Source: Cercis canadensis
Lineage: Eukaryota > Streptophyta > Magnoliopsida > Fabales > Fabaceae
Reading direction: 5' to 3'
Length of the DNA: 64,000 bases
Assembly: GCA_003255065.1 (NCBI GenBank)
Contig: QAOA01007897.1
Location: 67,874-131,873 of the forward strand
This document shows, piece after piece, positions 1 through 10,989 of this stretch (its first letter is position 1; every line of letters starts with the position of its first letter). A program made the position numbers and the translations under genes. The notes under the pieces were generated by a model. That model made no database searches. It was given only the letters and a program-made list of their open reading frames with translations, and was not told where the DNA came from.

Positions 1-2253
1 TTTTTTTGTACTTTTGACTACAATATTAGATTCAAACATAAAATGAACAAATCTTAAAGAACAACCTCAATACTATTTAGCTACAAGTTATTTAGTATTC
101 ATGATATTATATTTGGATACATATCATATAGGCATTAGAATTTAAAACCAATGTGCGGTGTCCCCTAATAGGATCAATATGGTACAATTTTGGAAAGTGG
201 ATAGAATATCCTTGTTGTATATATTTCGTCCATTAAATCTAGAGAAAAAAAAAAAGCCAATATGTGGTATTGATGTTGGAGATGATGCAGCTTTTGTGAG
301 TTGGTTTACATCTCACCGTCAATGGGCCCTTCAATAATTTTTTAATTCTCAATTTTGTGGGTTAAAAATAATACTTTCATTAGTAAAGCTACTTATGTAT
401 TAGTCTTACATCCATAACAGAACTAAAATATATCCTAATAATTAATTACTCACATTAAAAACATATATATTCTCATTACTTAATTCTTTTTTTTAGGGGC
501 TAATTACTCAATTTTCTATGTACAAGACAATGTGCTAATCATGGCATATATGATAGATTAATGTTAAAAATATGTTATTTATATTTCGTTATTATTGTAA
601 ATTCAATTAAATCTTAATATCCTAAATTTGAGTAGAGTTACTTAATTTTTTTTAATGAGTTAGATTAACTAAGGCCACAATTCATAAGAAATGTCAATAT
701 TTTTTTTTTTTTGGTATTTTGGCTACGCTTCTAAATTTAAACATAGAACTAGCAAACTTTCAAGATAACTTCAATATTACTTGGTCACAAGCCATTTAGT
801 AGACATGTGCAAGTTTAAGTGAGAGAAATTCCTTTTTTTTTTTTGGCTAATGGGTGAGAGAAACATTTTTGTACATGTTGCATGGATTGGTCACTCAACT
901 TTTCATAAGTTTCATACAAATATCAAAAACACAAATTAATTTAGTTCAAACTGATAGTTAATTGACCCCAATAACCTACTTTTAGAATTTATTTAATTAA
1001 ATATTTTACTTTCAAATTTATTTACTTAAATATTTTACTTTTTTTTATTATTTTTAATTTTTTTTTAAGAGAATGTGACACTTGGCGTCACCTAACAAGA
1101 GAGGAAGAGAGGAACGAAAGAAGAGAATAGGAGAAAAAGAACATGAAGGTGATGTCACATTGTTTAAATAATGCTACTAACGTCTCCTTTTTTTTTTAAA
1201 AAAAAAACTTTAAAAANTTTTAAAAAAAAAAACTTTAAAAAAATAAAAAAATTACATAAATAAGTTTAAAAGTAAGTATTTACGTAAATAAATTTTAAAA
1301 ATAAGATATTAATATCAATTAGCCCAATTTGAGGGAAAATTAACTGAATTAATGCTATTTTAGTATTTAATTACGTAATTAGGTTAGTTTGTAAAATATT
1401 TACCAAACTGGGTCAGTTTTTACGCCTAATAAACGCCNGACGTAAAAACTGACCCAATTTGGTAAATATTTTACAAACTAACCTAATTACGTAATTAAAT
1501 ACTAAAATAGCATTATTTTAGTTAATTTGTAACATAGTAACCATCCATCACTTAGAAGTTGGTGGTGATGCAAGGCCCTATTCCGTATGAGTAGTATCAA
1601 TGACAATGATTGATATAGAATATCTTCAAGTAAAACGAGTCAATAATCCAAAAAAAAAAAAAAAAACAGTCTGCTTCACAATCATGAATCGTCATCGTCA
1701 TCGTCATCTTGTGTACTTCCAAATACATCTATGGATATTATTTCCCCACAATTTTCCATAAATTTAGTAAATTCTCCATGGTAATCCCCAAGCATTTTGA
1801 ATTGGTTCTTTCCACTTGGAAGCCTTCGCAATCATTAAACTTCTTCACTTGTATACAGATTCATATCATAGGCACAAGAGTAGCCACTAGCCACTACCCA
1901 CCACAATTGTTGACAGGTAATATGTTTCTTATACACCAACTTTTGCAATGTCTCACATGTAGTGAGTTGGCATAATATATTATGCCAAATTACACTAATT
2001 AGCATGAGTTTTGTTGCTGTTGTTAAATATCGTTTACAAAAAAAAAGTGAAATTTAAGTCGTTAATAATAATTATTACAATGGTCCCATAATATGCATAC
2101 CAAGACTTGACTTTCTTAACCTAAAAGATTGGGTATGTGACATCACAATAATACCGACAATTAACAGGAGCAGGCACACCTAGACAAGTCCTGCAAACTC
2201 GTCGGACCACGTCATGTAATAAACATAATGAACTGCGTACTAAATATCAATTC
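1..2253. other. AT-rich intergenic DNA
   Basis: No coding region is supported here. The DNA is strongly AT-rich with many A and T runs, and carries two lone N bases (1217, 1438). An inverted repeat at about 1328-1545 is listed separately. The short open frame near 1709-1975 has no recognisable family and no coding character, so it is not called. The last few hundred bases lie downstream of the ERF gene's stop codon and would include its 3' UTR; no clear polyadenylation signal stands out. Confidence 0.7.
1328..1545. repeat. Inverted repeat (foldback) with an N in its loop
   Basis: The left arm (about 1328-1424) reads as the near-perfect reverse complement of the right arm (about 1441-1545); the arms share ACCTAATTACGTAATTAAAT and its complement. 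The loop is only about 15 bases and contains the N at 1438. It could be a foldback MITE, or two oppositely oriented reads or contig ends joined by mistake. Confidence 0.6.
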
Positions 2254-2862
2254 TCATGACGTAATACCATGATGAACTTGTGGTAGCTCCTCTCTGCTCT
2301 CTCTTCTCCTTTTCCGGCCACTGCAGTTGGGCTTTGGATTCGATCCTCCGGCCTCAAGAGGAAAATTCAGTATCGCCTTTTGACCTCTCATCCTAAAGGC
2401 AGCACAATCATAAGCCTTTGCAGCATCAATTTCACTATCAAATGTACCTAGCCATACCCGGGTTCCTTTCCTGGTCGGGTCACGGATCTCCGCCGCGAAC
2501 TTGCCCCAAGGCCGTCGCCGAACTCCTCTGTAACGCCTCCCCTCATCATCTTCTGAGCTCCTCTGCTCGGAAACCACCGATTCAGCGAAATTTGGCTTCT
2601 GGATTTCCTCAGACGAATTGGTTTCCATGGATTTCAGAACCTTTGGGGAAAACAAATCAAATTCGATATCTGCTTCAAAATCGGAGGATCCGAAAAAACA
2701 GAGACTCTGTTCTGAAATAAATGAGTCGAAATCAAATTCTGATGATGGGTCTTCAATTTTCACAGGATAAAGATTGGTAAAAGAGGGATCAGTGGAGGAA
2801 AATTCACCAAGGAGATGTTGGCGAATCGATTCTATGTTTGAAGGATCATCTACTGTTGTCAT
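2254..2862 (-). CDS. AP2/ERF transcription factor, ERF subfamily, group IX-like
   Basis: This intronless gene encodes 202 residues, a predicted nuclear DNA-binding protein of the ethylene-response-factor family that would bind GCC-box promoters. A single AP2 domain covers about residues 110-169, with [10 protein letters not shown], the WLGTF strand and the AAKAYD helix. The AAEIRDP segment carries the Ala and Asp typical of ERF rather than DREB proteins. The N-terminal IRQHLLGEF (about 14-22) is a short motif seen in group IX factors such as the ORCA type. An acidic middle region (about 36-75) suggests activation, and a basic GRKRRR stretch near 182 is a likely nuclear signal. I chose the ATG at 2862; the open frame extends upstream only through a TTG. 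No intron, as usual for group IX. By family knowledge a jasmonate/ethylene or pathogen-responsive regulator is likely; the exact orthologue is not determined. Confidence 0.93.
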   Translation of the reverse strand: MTTVDDPSNIESIRQHLLGEFSSTDPSFTNLYPVKIEDPSSEFDFDSFISEQSLCFFGSSDFEADIEFDLFSPKVLKSMETNSSEEIQKPNFAESVVSEQRSSEDDEGRRYRGVRRRPWGKFAAEIRDPTRKGTRVWLGTFDSEIDAAKAYDCAAFRMRGQKAILNFPLEAGGSNPKPNCSGRKRRRESREELPQVHHGITS

Positions 2863-2917
2863 CTTTACGCACTGAGAAATTCTAGCTCGGAGATTGAGTT
2901 GAGTTTGAGAGAGTGAG

Positions 2918-2932
2918 CTAGGAGGCAACCAT
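2918..2932 (-). promoter_or_regulatory. Possible mini upstream ORF in the ERF leader
   Basis: An ATG at 2932 opens a four-codon frame (M-V-A-S-stop) 55 bases before the ERF start codon. It matters only if transcription starts upstream of it. A TATATATAT stretch overlaps and precedes it (2931-2940), so the transcript may begin downstream. No transcript evidence is available here. Confidence 0.3.
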
Positions 2933-3616
2933 ATATATATGTATATGGAGTGAGACTATGCAACACCACGGTCTACCATCTTTTCTTTATACTGTTTTAG
3001 TTCTACATGTTATTATATTGTGTAATAGCATAATTTAATTATTACTAGATTTATTTAAATTTTTTAAGTATAGTCCATACATTAATTCAATTAATCATAT
3101 AAGTATAATAGCATGAAACTAATATAATATAAAAAAAAAATGAAACAAGATATATATCTTATTCCTATGCCGGTCACTAGCAAAGAAACTTCAATTTCTG
3201 TCGTGGGACACACTAGAATTTATGGTTAAGATTTAGGAAATGACCCTTTACACGGTTTTCACTCTCAGATCCTGAGAGAGACTGTATCTTCTTATCCAAA
3301 TTGAAAGGTCATATTCTATTGTGCCCACATTACAGCAATATAATATTTAATAAGACTACGCAAGTTGGTCCTTGGTGGGGATATATCACTAGTGGCAGCT
3401 GTTTTGTACTGGGGCACAATGAACACGGTCATATTCACAGATGAGGGACAAGAAATCTTGCAACTTGTAATTCATTATGTGGGGGAATCAAAAAGTTGGT
3501 TCTGGCATGTATCTAGCCTTTCACATCGGAGTAGAATCTTGGTTAAGTGCAATAATGAAGATCTGATCAGAGAAGGGAAGAAAGAAAGAAGCTAGTAGAA
3601 GTTTTGTTTTTGGAAG
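2933..3616. other. ERF upstream region, no gene seen
   Basis: AT-rich DNA upstream of the minus-strand ERF gene. The TATATATAT run at 2931-2940 is the only TATA-like element close to the start codon. A plus-strand open frame near 3365-3595 starts with TTG, matches nothing I recognise and is not called. Confidence 0.5.
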
Positions 3617-4016
3617 TCCTAGGCTACCCTTATTTTAAATGGGTAAAAATAAAAAAATAAATACTTTTAACTAAGAGTTTAGAATAAAAAAAAATTTTAA
3701 TTTTAGTATTATCGTAAACATATCAAAAAATTAAATTATTTAGTATGTTCTAAAATATTTAATTTTTTTATAAAATATATAAACGAAATAATTTTAAAAA
3801 TATGTTAAAAAATAAATAATTTTTTTAATTTTGTTAAATTCAAATTCTGTTAACAATTTGAAGATATAACTCATACTGGGTGACTTAATTTTTTGAGATC
3901 TTCTTAATACTAAAATAAAAAATTCATTATGATTCAAACTCCTAATAATTTTTTTTGTTTTTACCCNTCCTAATAATTTTTTTGTTTTTACCCCTTAAAA
4001 TAAGGGAGTAGACTAG
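3617..4016. mobile_element. Long-inverted-repeat MITE, copy 1
   Basis: The two ends are reverse complements over roughly 120 bases. Both arms run from TCCTAGGCTACCC or its counterpart through CTTATTTTAA, GGGTAAAAA, a TTTAGTATTA segment and a CTCAAAAAATTAA segment. The centre holds GAATTTGAATTTAACAAA-like sequence also found in the copy at 7511-7897. An N (3967) sits inside the right arm next to a short duplicated stretch. There is no coding capacity. Superfamily is not assigned because I could not settle the target duplication. Confidence 0.7.
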
Positions 4017-5125
4017 AAGCCACCTTTCTTTTTTGTTAATGATATCTATGTCTACTAATACTTCCTCTAGTCGAAAGAACAAAAGTGTTTGATGTTATGA
4101 GTTTTGTTCCTACTATGTGTTCTTATTTCTATTTCCGAGCACACACACACACACAATGATCATAAATGCTTTTTACTAACTAGGAAGTGTCTCATTATGT
4201 ACTTAGCTAGTAGAATTCGAGTTGTATACAAAAATTTAAGTGAGTCTAAAGAAATTTAAACTATGACAATTATGTCATTGTGATACATGAATTGTATAAA
4301 AAATTTAAGTGAGTCTAATGAAACTCAAACTATGAGAATCATGTCATTGTGATACAATTTGATATTGAGTGGTATTTACATAACGTTAGTTCATAATGAT
4401 TATGCTACTCTTTAGTAGTAATATAGTAGGAAAAGAAAAAGAGAAATGATTCTTGCACAATAAGCCTGAACTATGCAAGAAAAAAAAAGTTTCAACGTGT
4501 GAGTTAAATTTAAATATTATAGTATATGGATAATATAGAATAGGATAAAGGTAATTAGTGTCTAAATAATATTACTGAAAAACAAAAGGGAAAACAAAAG
4601 TAAAGACTTTGGTTTATCTCCCCTCAGAGGATGAAAACATATTGAGCTTCGTAAATGCATGTCTTTGCTTCTTTATAACTGATTGATCTAATGTCATTAG
4701 TCTTGTTCCACTCCCACTAACTTAACTTTTGAACCAGTTGGAGTTTTGGGGGAAGAGCAGTACAGATGAAACTAGACACCTGGAGAATAATAACATGTAG
4801 TCCTCGTGTGCTCCAAAACGCCATCTAATATATGCCTGCATGCCAAGTTTAGTAGGGCTAAGTAGCTCAGGCTTGAAGAATTTTGACTCATTAGAATTTT
4901 TTAGTTAGTTGGACATGAAATTGTCTAAAACGTTCCTACTATGGGTTTTCTCATATTTCATGATTAAAATACCTAATTTTTCTTTTGGTGTATAAAATGA
5001 TAGTAATGATAGGTTATATAAATACTACTAGAGAGGGGGCCAGTGACATGTATAGGATTTGCAAAGGATCATAGGCCTATCCAGAGGATTACCTCCAAGG
5101 CGTTATTGCCCTAATTTTATCATCA
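4017..5125. other. AT-rich intergenic DNA with a small tandem duplication
   Basis: No gene is supported. A segment of about 68 bases is present twice in tandem at about 4221-4356, each copy containing AAATTTAAGTGAGTCTAA and ATGTCATTGTGATACA. A short CA repeat lies near 4141-4156. Nothing else stands out. Confidence 0.55.
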
Positions 5126-5130
5126 TAAAT

Positions 5131-6356
5131 TGTTTTGAGAAAATAGAGCGCAAATGCACGCTATCATCTTACAAGTAATATAATAAAAGTAAGTTATCGT
5201 CGCATGAGGATTAAAACTATTAACTATCGAAATTAGGTAAATTCAAATTTTATATAAATAATTAATTAAGGAGAAATTTATGATTAAACTAAAATAAACT
5301 AAAAGTAAATAAAAGTAGATAAAAATCACAAATTAATGTAGAGAGAAAGCCTAAGGTTTTTGATTTTACCCTAACTAATCTAGGTTGCATTATTTATATC
5401 CTTAATCCAGAATTATCTTCTTAATTGATAGTCGAGATTCCCTATACTTCATTAGCATCTCTCAATGTCTAATGAAAATATTCCTAAGTTACGAACTCAC
5501 TATATCTCTATGTGAATTACAAATAATCATAAATTCATTCAATTCTATGGATCCCTTGTAGCGACTACACAAACCATGTATGTATATCTCTATCCTACAT
5601 GCAATCTATAGTATTATACCCAATGAACTAGACGCATAATTCCCCCATCGGTTTCTTTTATGATTACACATTATCTAACTAATGGCCAATTAATTAGAGA
5701 ATAGAACACTCAATTAGAAAAGAAAATCCATAGATTAATTACTATAGGAAAATACAATCATTCATAGTTAGGCTACATCATAGCTCTAGAAAGAAAATTA
5801 GTTCATGACTATAGAATAAAACATCCTATTGATAAATCTAAACATAATTGAAAGAGAGTAGAAGAAGAAAATCTTATTAGGAAGCAAGATCCGTTGCCGT
5901 CTCCTTCCTCTTGTCTCCAATCTCTCTTCTTCAATCCTCCACTTATGAGATTGTGGAACCAATTAGGAACCCTAATCTAGTTCTAAATTTACCTATTTAT
6001 AATTCATAGGAAGTCTAATTACATTAGGAAACATTTTAGGGTTAAAAAGTGACAAAAAATTAGGAAAACAAGCCAAAAACTCATCCTAAGGCAGTAATGC
6101 AGCGCCTAGGCACTGAATTTCTGTCCAACATCCGGAATTGCACTGCTGCAGTGCCTAGGCGCTGGCTCTCTGACTGGCGTACCAAATTTAGCCCGTTTGA
6201 GCACCGAAATGCTACCAATTCGTCCCATAGGCCTCCTAGTATATTCTCCTACAAAATAAACACAAAGACATGAGAATAAAACTGATAATTACCTCAAAAA
6301 TTAACTAAAAACTAAGCGGATAACATCTAAATAGTGGATATAAAATCCACTTACCA
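5131..6356. mobile_element. Solo LTR, 1226 bp, with perfect 5-bp target duplication
   Basis: The segment begins TGTTTTGAGA and ends CACTTACCA, so it has the TG...CA termini of an LTR, and it is flanked on both sides by TAAAT (5126-5130 and 6357-6361). No retrotransposon coding sequence lies on either side, which fits LTR-LTR recombination leaving one LTR. The long LTR and its GAGCGCAAATGCACG start resemble long LTRs of plant Ty3/gypsy elements, but the lineage is inference. It contains a perfect 16-bp inverted repeat (6100-6164). Confidence 0.75.
6100..6164. repeat. Perfect 16-bp inverted repeat within the solo LTR
   Basis: CAGCGCCTAGGCACTG at 6100-6115 is matched exactly by its reverse complement at 6149-6164, with a 33-base spacer. 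It is GC-rich in otherwise AT-rich DNA. Confidence 0.85.
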
Positions 6357-6361
6357 TAAAT

Positions 6362-7510
6362 CATAGATGGAACAATGACATGGCGCCATTAGAAGGATTG
6401 GTTCTAGAGGTGGTAAAACTATTTGATCAGAATAATTACAAAAGGGCCTACCATGCCATATTTTTCCCCAAATTTCCTTGAATTTTCTTGGTTTTTTCAT
6501 AACTAAAAATAATAAGAAATAAAACATGGTAAAATAATATTTTAAACACTAAAATATAATCTTAGCAATTAGAACTATACTTAACATTTTTCATATAATA
6601 TTCATTTTTAAAACATTTATATTGTTTTTTTTAATTTTATGCTATTGAACTAGCTTGTGACGCAATGACATGGTGCCCTCTCTTGGCTTTACAATTATAC
6701 ATGCCTCATCTTCTCCACTTTTTCTCTATTTTCTTCGGCTCTTGGCTCAAGCACACTAGGGTTATCTTCTATTAGGGTAAATTCCATTCCATGGTAAGAA
6801 AAGTCTATGATTTCTTCTTTTAGAATTCATGAATCATAATTGTTTGGTGNAATATTCAATTTTAAAACATTTATATAGTTTTTTAATTTTATGCTGTTGA
6901 ACTAGCTTGTGATGCAATGACATGGTGCCCTCTCTTGGCTTTACAATTATACATGCCTCATCTTCTCCACTTTCTCTCTATTTTCTTCAGCTCTTGGCTC
7001 AAGCACACTAGGGTTATCTTCTATTAGGGTAAATTCCATTCCATGGTAAGAAAAGTCTATGATTTCTTCTCTTAGAATTCATGAATCATAATTGTTTGGT
7101 GCTTTCTTCAAGTGCTTTAAACCATTTATGCATTAAAGGACTGAATCAACCAGATTCAGGAAATATATCAAGTTCAAATATGTTAGGGGCCGGTATTCAC
7201 AAGTTAGGTTTGGTTGAGTTGAAGCAAAAATTTCATCTTTTATCTTTACTCTTAATCTTTTATGCGTTGTTCTTAACTTTATCTCATCTTCAGTGAATGC
7301 TAAAGGCAATGCTTGCAAGAAATGGTGGGATCCATTCTCTTGTTTCTCTCTTGACCTCACTTGTGTTAATGTTTTTGGCTCAGGTTATGCTTCACAGGTA
7401 TTGGAAGACTTAAGGAGATCAAGGAGATCTCATATATATATGAGGGTCTGCAAAGATATTAAGAAGAAGAAGAAGAGATCAATATGTATATGTTTGATAT
7501 ATGGTGGACT
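6362..7510. other. Unassigned DNA with an N-flanked duplication
   Basis: About 251 bases at 6598-6849 are repeated almost exactly at 6851-7101 on either side of the N at 6850, which I read as an unmerged assembly overlap. Open frames near 7081-7541 have no recognisable family. No gene is called. Confidence 0.6.
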
Positions 7511-7897
7511 TTATCCTACCACACCCATATGGATGGGGTAAAAATAGGAAAAAAAAAAAATTAGTAGGAGTTTAGAGCATAATCAACTTTTGATTTTGGT
7601 ACCGTCGCAAAAATCTCAAAAAACTGAGTCACTAGGTATGAGTTGCATCTTACAATTGTTGACATAATTTGAATTTAACAAGGTCAAAATAAAACATCTA
7701 TTTTTTAGCATATTTTCTGTATTGCTCTGATTATGCATTTTACAAAGAACTAACTGTTCTAGCACATACTAGATGACTCAGTTTTTTGAGATCTTCACGA
7801 TCATAAAAATAAAAAATTTGTTCTGCTTCAAACTCCCAATAAAAGTTTTTTTTTTTATTTTTCATTTTTACCCTACCAATTTGAGTGAAGTAGGATA
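7511..7897. mobile_element. Long-inverted-repeat MITE, copy 2
   Basis: Same family as 3617-4016. The left end reads TATCCTACC...GGGGTAAAAAT and the right end is its approximate reverse complement, ending ...ATTTTTACCCTACC...GTAGGATA. The arms share the GATCTCAAAAAACTGAGTCA block, and the interior contains ATTTGAATTTAACAAGGTC, matching copy 1. Non-coding. Confidence 0.7.
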
Positions 7898-8324
7898 TCA
7901 ACAATCTTGATATATTTAGTTGAGCTTTGATATCATAAATTCTATTTTCGTCGTGTACTTCTCTCCCATTTCCTCAGCATATTGCTCTTATGTAACTAAA
8001 AAAGAATATATTCAATAGAGCTGGTTGTGATGGTCTAAAAAATCATCACCTGTTACTCAATGAAACCCTTTTTTTCTTTTGACAAATACTTAACCCATTC
8101 AAAACTAAAATCTTTGATATTCTTGGACCAAAATTGAAGATTTTATGTGGGTCGGGTAGGTTCGGATGGGTTAACAGGTATTTGAACACTCCCTAAATGC
8201 TTTACATGATTCTACTCTTTTCGAATGATTGGGTTTTTGTTTTTTTGTCTGATTACATCCATATTTTGTGAATGATTTAGATCTTACTTTTGCTTCATTT
8301 CTCATGTTTGGGATGTCGGAAATT
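7898..8324. other. Intergenic DNA, nothing identified
   Basis: No gene or repeat recognised between the MITE and the gypsy element's target duplication. Confidence 0.5.
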
Positions 8325-8329
8325 GATGG

Positions 8330-8632
8330 TGTAGATGCCTAATATTCGGTCCACTAGTCTCTGGGCCCATATTAGCCAAAGGCCACATTTGACAAATCCA
8401 TTATTGTCCCTCCTATCCCTCAAACCATGCCTATAAATAACCCTCAGGTAACAGGTAAAGGGGTTCAAAAATCTTCACTAGCATTACACATATCATTTAG
8501 CCCGGACCTTGCTAACTTAAACATCGGAGCTCGGGTAACTCAACCCGACTCTTGACCCTCCCTTACTGTGAAGGTATCGTGTGGCCACATTGTTTTCCAC
8601 CTCTAGTTCACTTTTCGGATCAAGCATCGTCA
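8330..8632 (+). repeat. 5' LTR of the Tat element
   Basis: Starts TGTAGATGCC and ends GCATCGTCA. A CCTATAAATAACCC stretch near 8430 is a plausible TATA box. Immediately downstream, TTTGGTGTCGTCTGCGGGA (from 8633) occupies the primer-binding-site position; I did not assign the tRNA. Confidence 0.9.
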
Positions 8633-8709
8633 TTTGGTGTCGTCTGCGGGAAACTACTTCTTTCTTCTGAAGAAATAAATCTCATTGTACGATCCTATTT
8701 TTGAACACC

Positions 8710-9900
8710 ATGGACCCCTCCAATCAGGTCAAAAGCCTACATACCACCCTAGAAAACATACCTCTATCCACGGGACCCTCTTTTTAGCCTAACACAGCCC
8801 GAAAACCACCACCATATCCTCCTTGCCGAGCTTCCCACAGTCCAGAAGCTTCTTAGGAAACACCTGCCTAGGATAACCCACAAAATGCTACTCTCTCTTT
8901 CTTCCTAGATATCATGTGCCAAGCTTTCCCCACATCCAATGGTTTTTTGGCCTTCCGCCAAACAATATATCTAGTTTCGATTAACTTGTTGAGCTCCTAC
9001 AAGCCCGTTTTTCCACCAGCATAACCCACCAAAAGTCTTCCGCCGTCTTGGCCACCCTAAGACAAGGAGAGTCCGAATCTTTAAAGGAATACATGGATCG
9101 GTACAATAATTATCCCTCCAAGTTCGTGATCTAACCGAGGCAGTGGCCATGCATGAGAATCTCACTCTCGACCCACCAGGAAGCCTGTCCGATCTCTTGA
9201 TCAGGGTAACCAAACACATCAACCTAGAAGAAGTGTTAGGATAGGAGGATAAGAGCAAACCTTATCTGGATAAGAAGCCTCAGGAGGAAGCGAAGAGCGG
9301 TAAGAGAGAAAGATCCCCAACCCGACCTCGCTTTGATAGCTACACACCTCTGAACCAAAGCCGAGCCCGGGTACTAGAGGAGATATGCCATATGAAGTTG
9401 TCCCAACTGCCACCTCCCAAAAAGACCGTAAGAGCCGAGAAAGACAAATATTGCGCTTTCCACCGAGAAAGAGGACACGACACTAATGATTGCAAGCACC
9501 TGCAAAACGTCATTGAGGACCTGAGCCAGAAGAGGTATCTACAAAACTACCGTGCTGGGGTCCCAACACCCTCTCAGAGATCTCACAAAAAGTACTGGCC
9601 TCAAAATAGGTCCCCTTAAAAAAACTGACCACCCAGCCAAGAGTAAAACCAACAGGGTGACCGAGCTCCAGGCAGGAACCCCCAACACCAACAAGAGGAT
9701 CTGAGGCAACGAGCAGCAGGAACCATCCACACCATAGCAAGTGGTTTTGCAGGAGGAGGATCTTCAAGATCCTCCAGAAAGAGACACGAGAGGGTCACCC
9801 AGAGACACAAAAAATAGATCCTCCACACAACTGTAGCTCGGAGGACCAAGTCTCAGCCAACTGTCTCTTTCTCCGACGCCAATTTTGGAACCATCGATCC
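8710..9900 (+). pseudogene. gag of the Tat element, broken by stops
   Basis: Translation from the ATG at 8710 meets several stops, but fragments read as gag. A SLKEYMDRYNN segment (about 9082-9114) belongs to the capsid region. CAFHRERGHDTNDC in the 9392-9619 fragment is the modified zinc knuckle of this lineage, and an AGGGSSRSSRKRH segment lies near the gag-protease junction (about 9750-9790). These are remains of the structural protein that would package element RNA. At least four in-frame stops are visible, so no full-length product is expected. Confidence 0.8.
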
Positions 9901-10981
9901 AGAACATGATGACCCCGTGGTCATTTCCTACTTCATTGCCAACTATGAAGTCTATAAAGTTCTGGTGGACCAAGGAAGCTTGGTGGACGTCCTTTTCTAC
10001 CACACCTTTGCCCAACTCGGCATCCCAACCTCAGACCTCGCGAACTACCCAGGAACACTCGTTGGCTTCTCTAGGACCCATGTCGAAGTCAAAGGCACCA
10101 TCACCTTGAGAGCCACTCTAGAGGACTTTCCAAACTTGGCCAACACCGACGTCCGCTTCTTAGTAGTGGACTACCCATCCGCCTACAACGCCATCCTAGG
10201 CCGACCATCTCTTAATCAAATTAAAGCAATAGTCTCAACAAAACACCTATTGCTCAAGTTTCCAGCTACCTCGGGCAAAGTCGGGCAAGCAAGAGGAGAC
10301 CAACTCCTCGGGAGAACATGCTACAATGTCAGCCTATCTATAAACTACTCCAGACCCCAGCGGTTAGAAAGCACAAGGCAGCCACCTCCCAACTCCTCGG
10401 TTCCCATCAGTGAGCTTGACAACAGAAGGGAGAATCAAGAAACTCGCCCTGAGCCTAGGGGCGAGCTTATTCCAATACAAGTGGGGAGCAACCCAAGCCA
10501 GACAGTCTAAGTGGGATCCAATATCCCCCCTTTAAACTTGAAAAAGTTGGCCGACCTCCTCATGGCCAATGCCGACCTCTTCGCATGGACAATAGCCGAC
10601 ATGCCAGGTATAAACCCATATTTCATTTGTCATAAACTTGCTGTTAGCACAAGTGCTAAACCAATCCGGTAAAAGAAAAGGGTGGTCGGACCAGAACGAC
10701 AAGCAACAATCCAAGAAAAGATAACCAAACTGCTCGACGCCGAGTTCATCAGGGAAGTTCCTCATGCAACTTGGTTAGCAAACGTCGTTATGGTAAAGAA
10801 AGCTAGCGGGAAATGGAGGATGTGCATGGACTATTCCGACCTCAATAAAGCGTTCCCAGAAGATCCCTACCTTCTTCTGAGCATCGACAAGCTCGTGGAT
10901 GGGGCATCAGGATACAAACTCCTAAGCTTTATAGACGCTTATTCAGGGTACAACCAAATCAAGATGTATCTAGACGACGAG
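9901..10981 (+). pseudogene. pol part 1: protease and start of reverse transcriptase (Tat element)
   Basis: The protease lies at about 9917-10260. Its active-site segment reads LVDQGSLVDVLF, and ILGRPSLNQ is the usual downstream protease motif. After a linker and stops, the reverse transcriptase begins at about 10682, with VKKASGKWRMCMDYSDLN and the LSFIDAYSGYNQI motif. The frame stops at the hAT insertion: DDEDKT at about 10970-10987 continues as TFIIEKATYCSRVMPFGLK at about 13172-13228. Confidence 0.87.
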
Positions 10982-10989
10982 GATAAAAC

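Noticed and set aside
2418-2720. Plus-strand open frame opposite the ERF gene
   Set aside because: It is the antisense shadow of the AP2-coding frame.
2866-2928. N-terminal extension of the ERF protein by 22 residues
   Set aside because: It begins at a TTG, not an ATG; the first in-frame ATG is at 2862 and fits group IX N-termini.
7081-7541. Small genes between the N-flanked duplication and the MITE
   Set aside because: No family resemblance, and the frames overlap MITE sequence.
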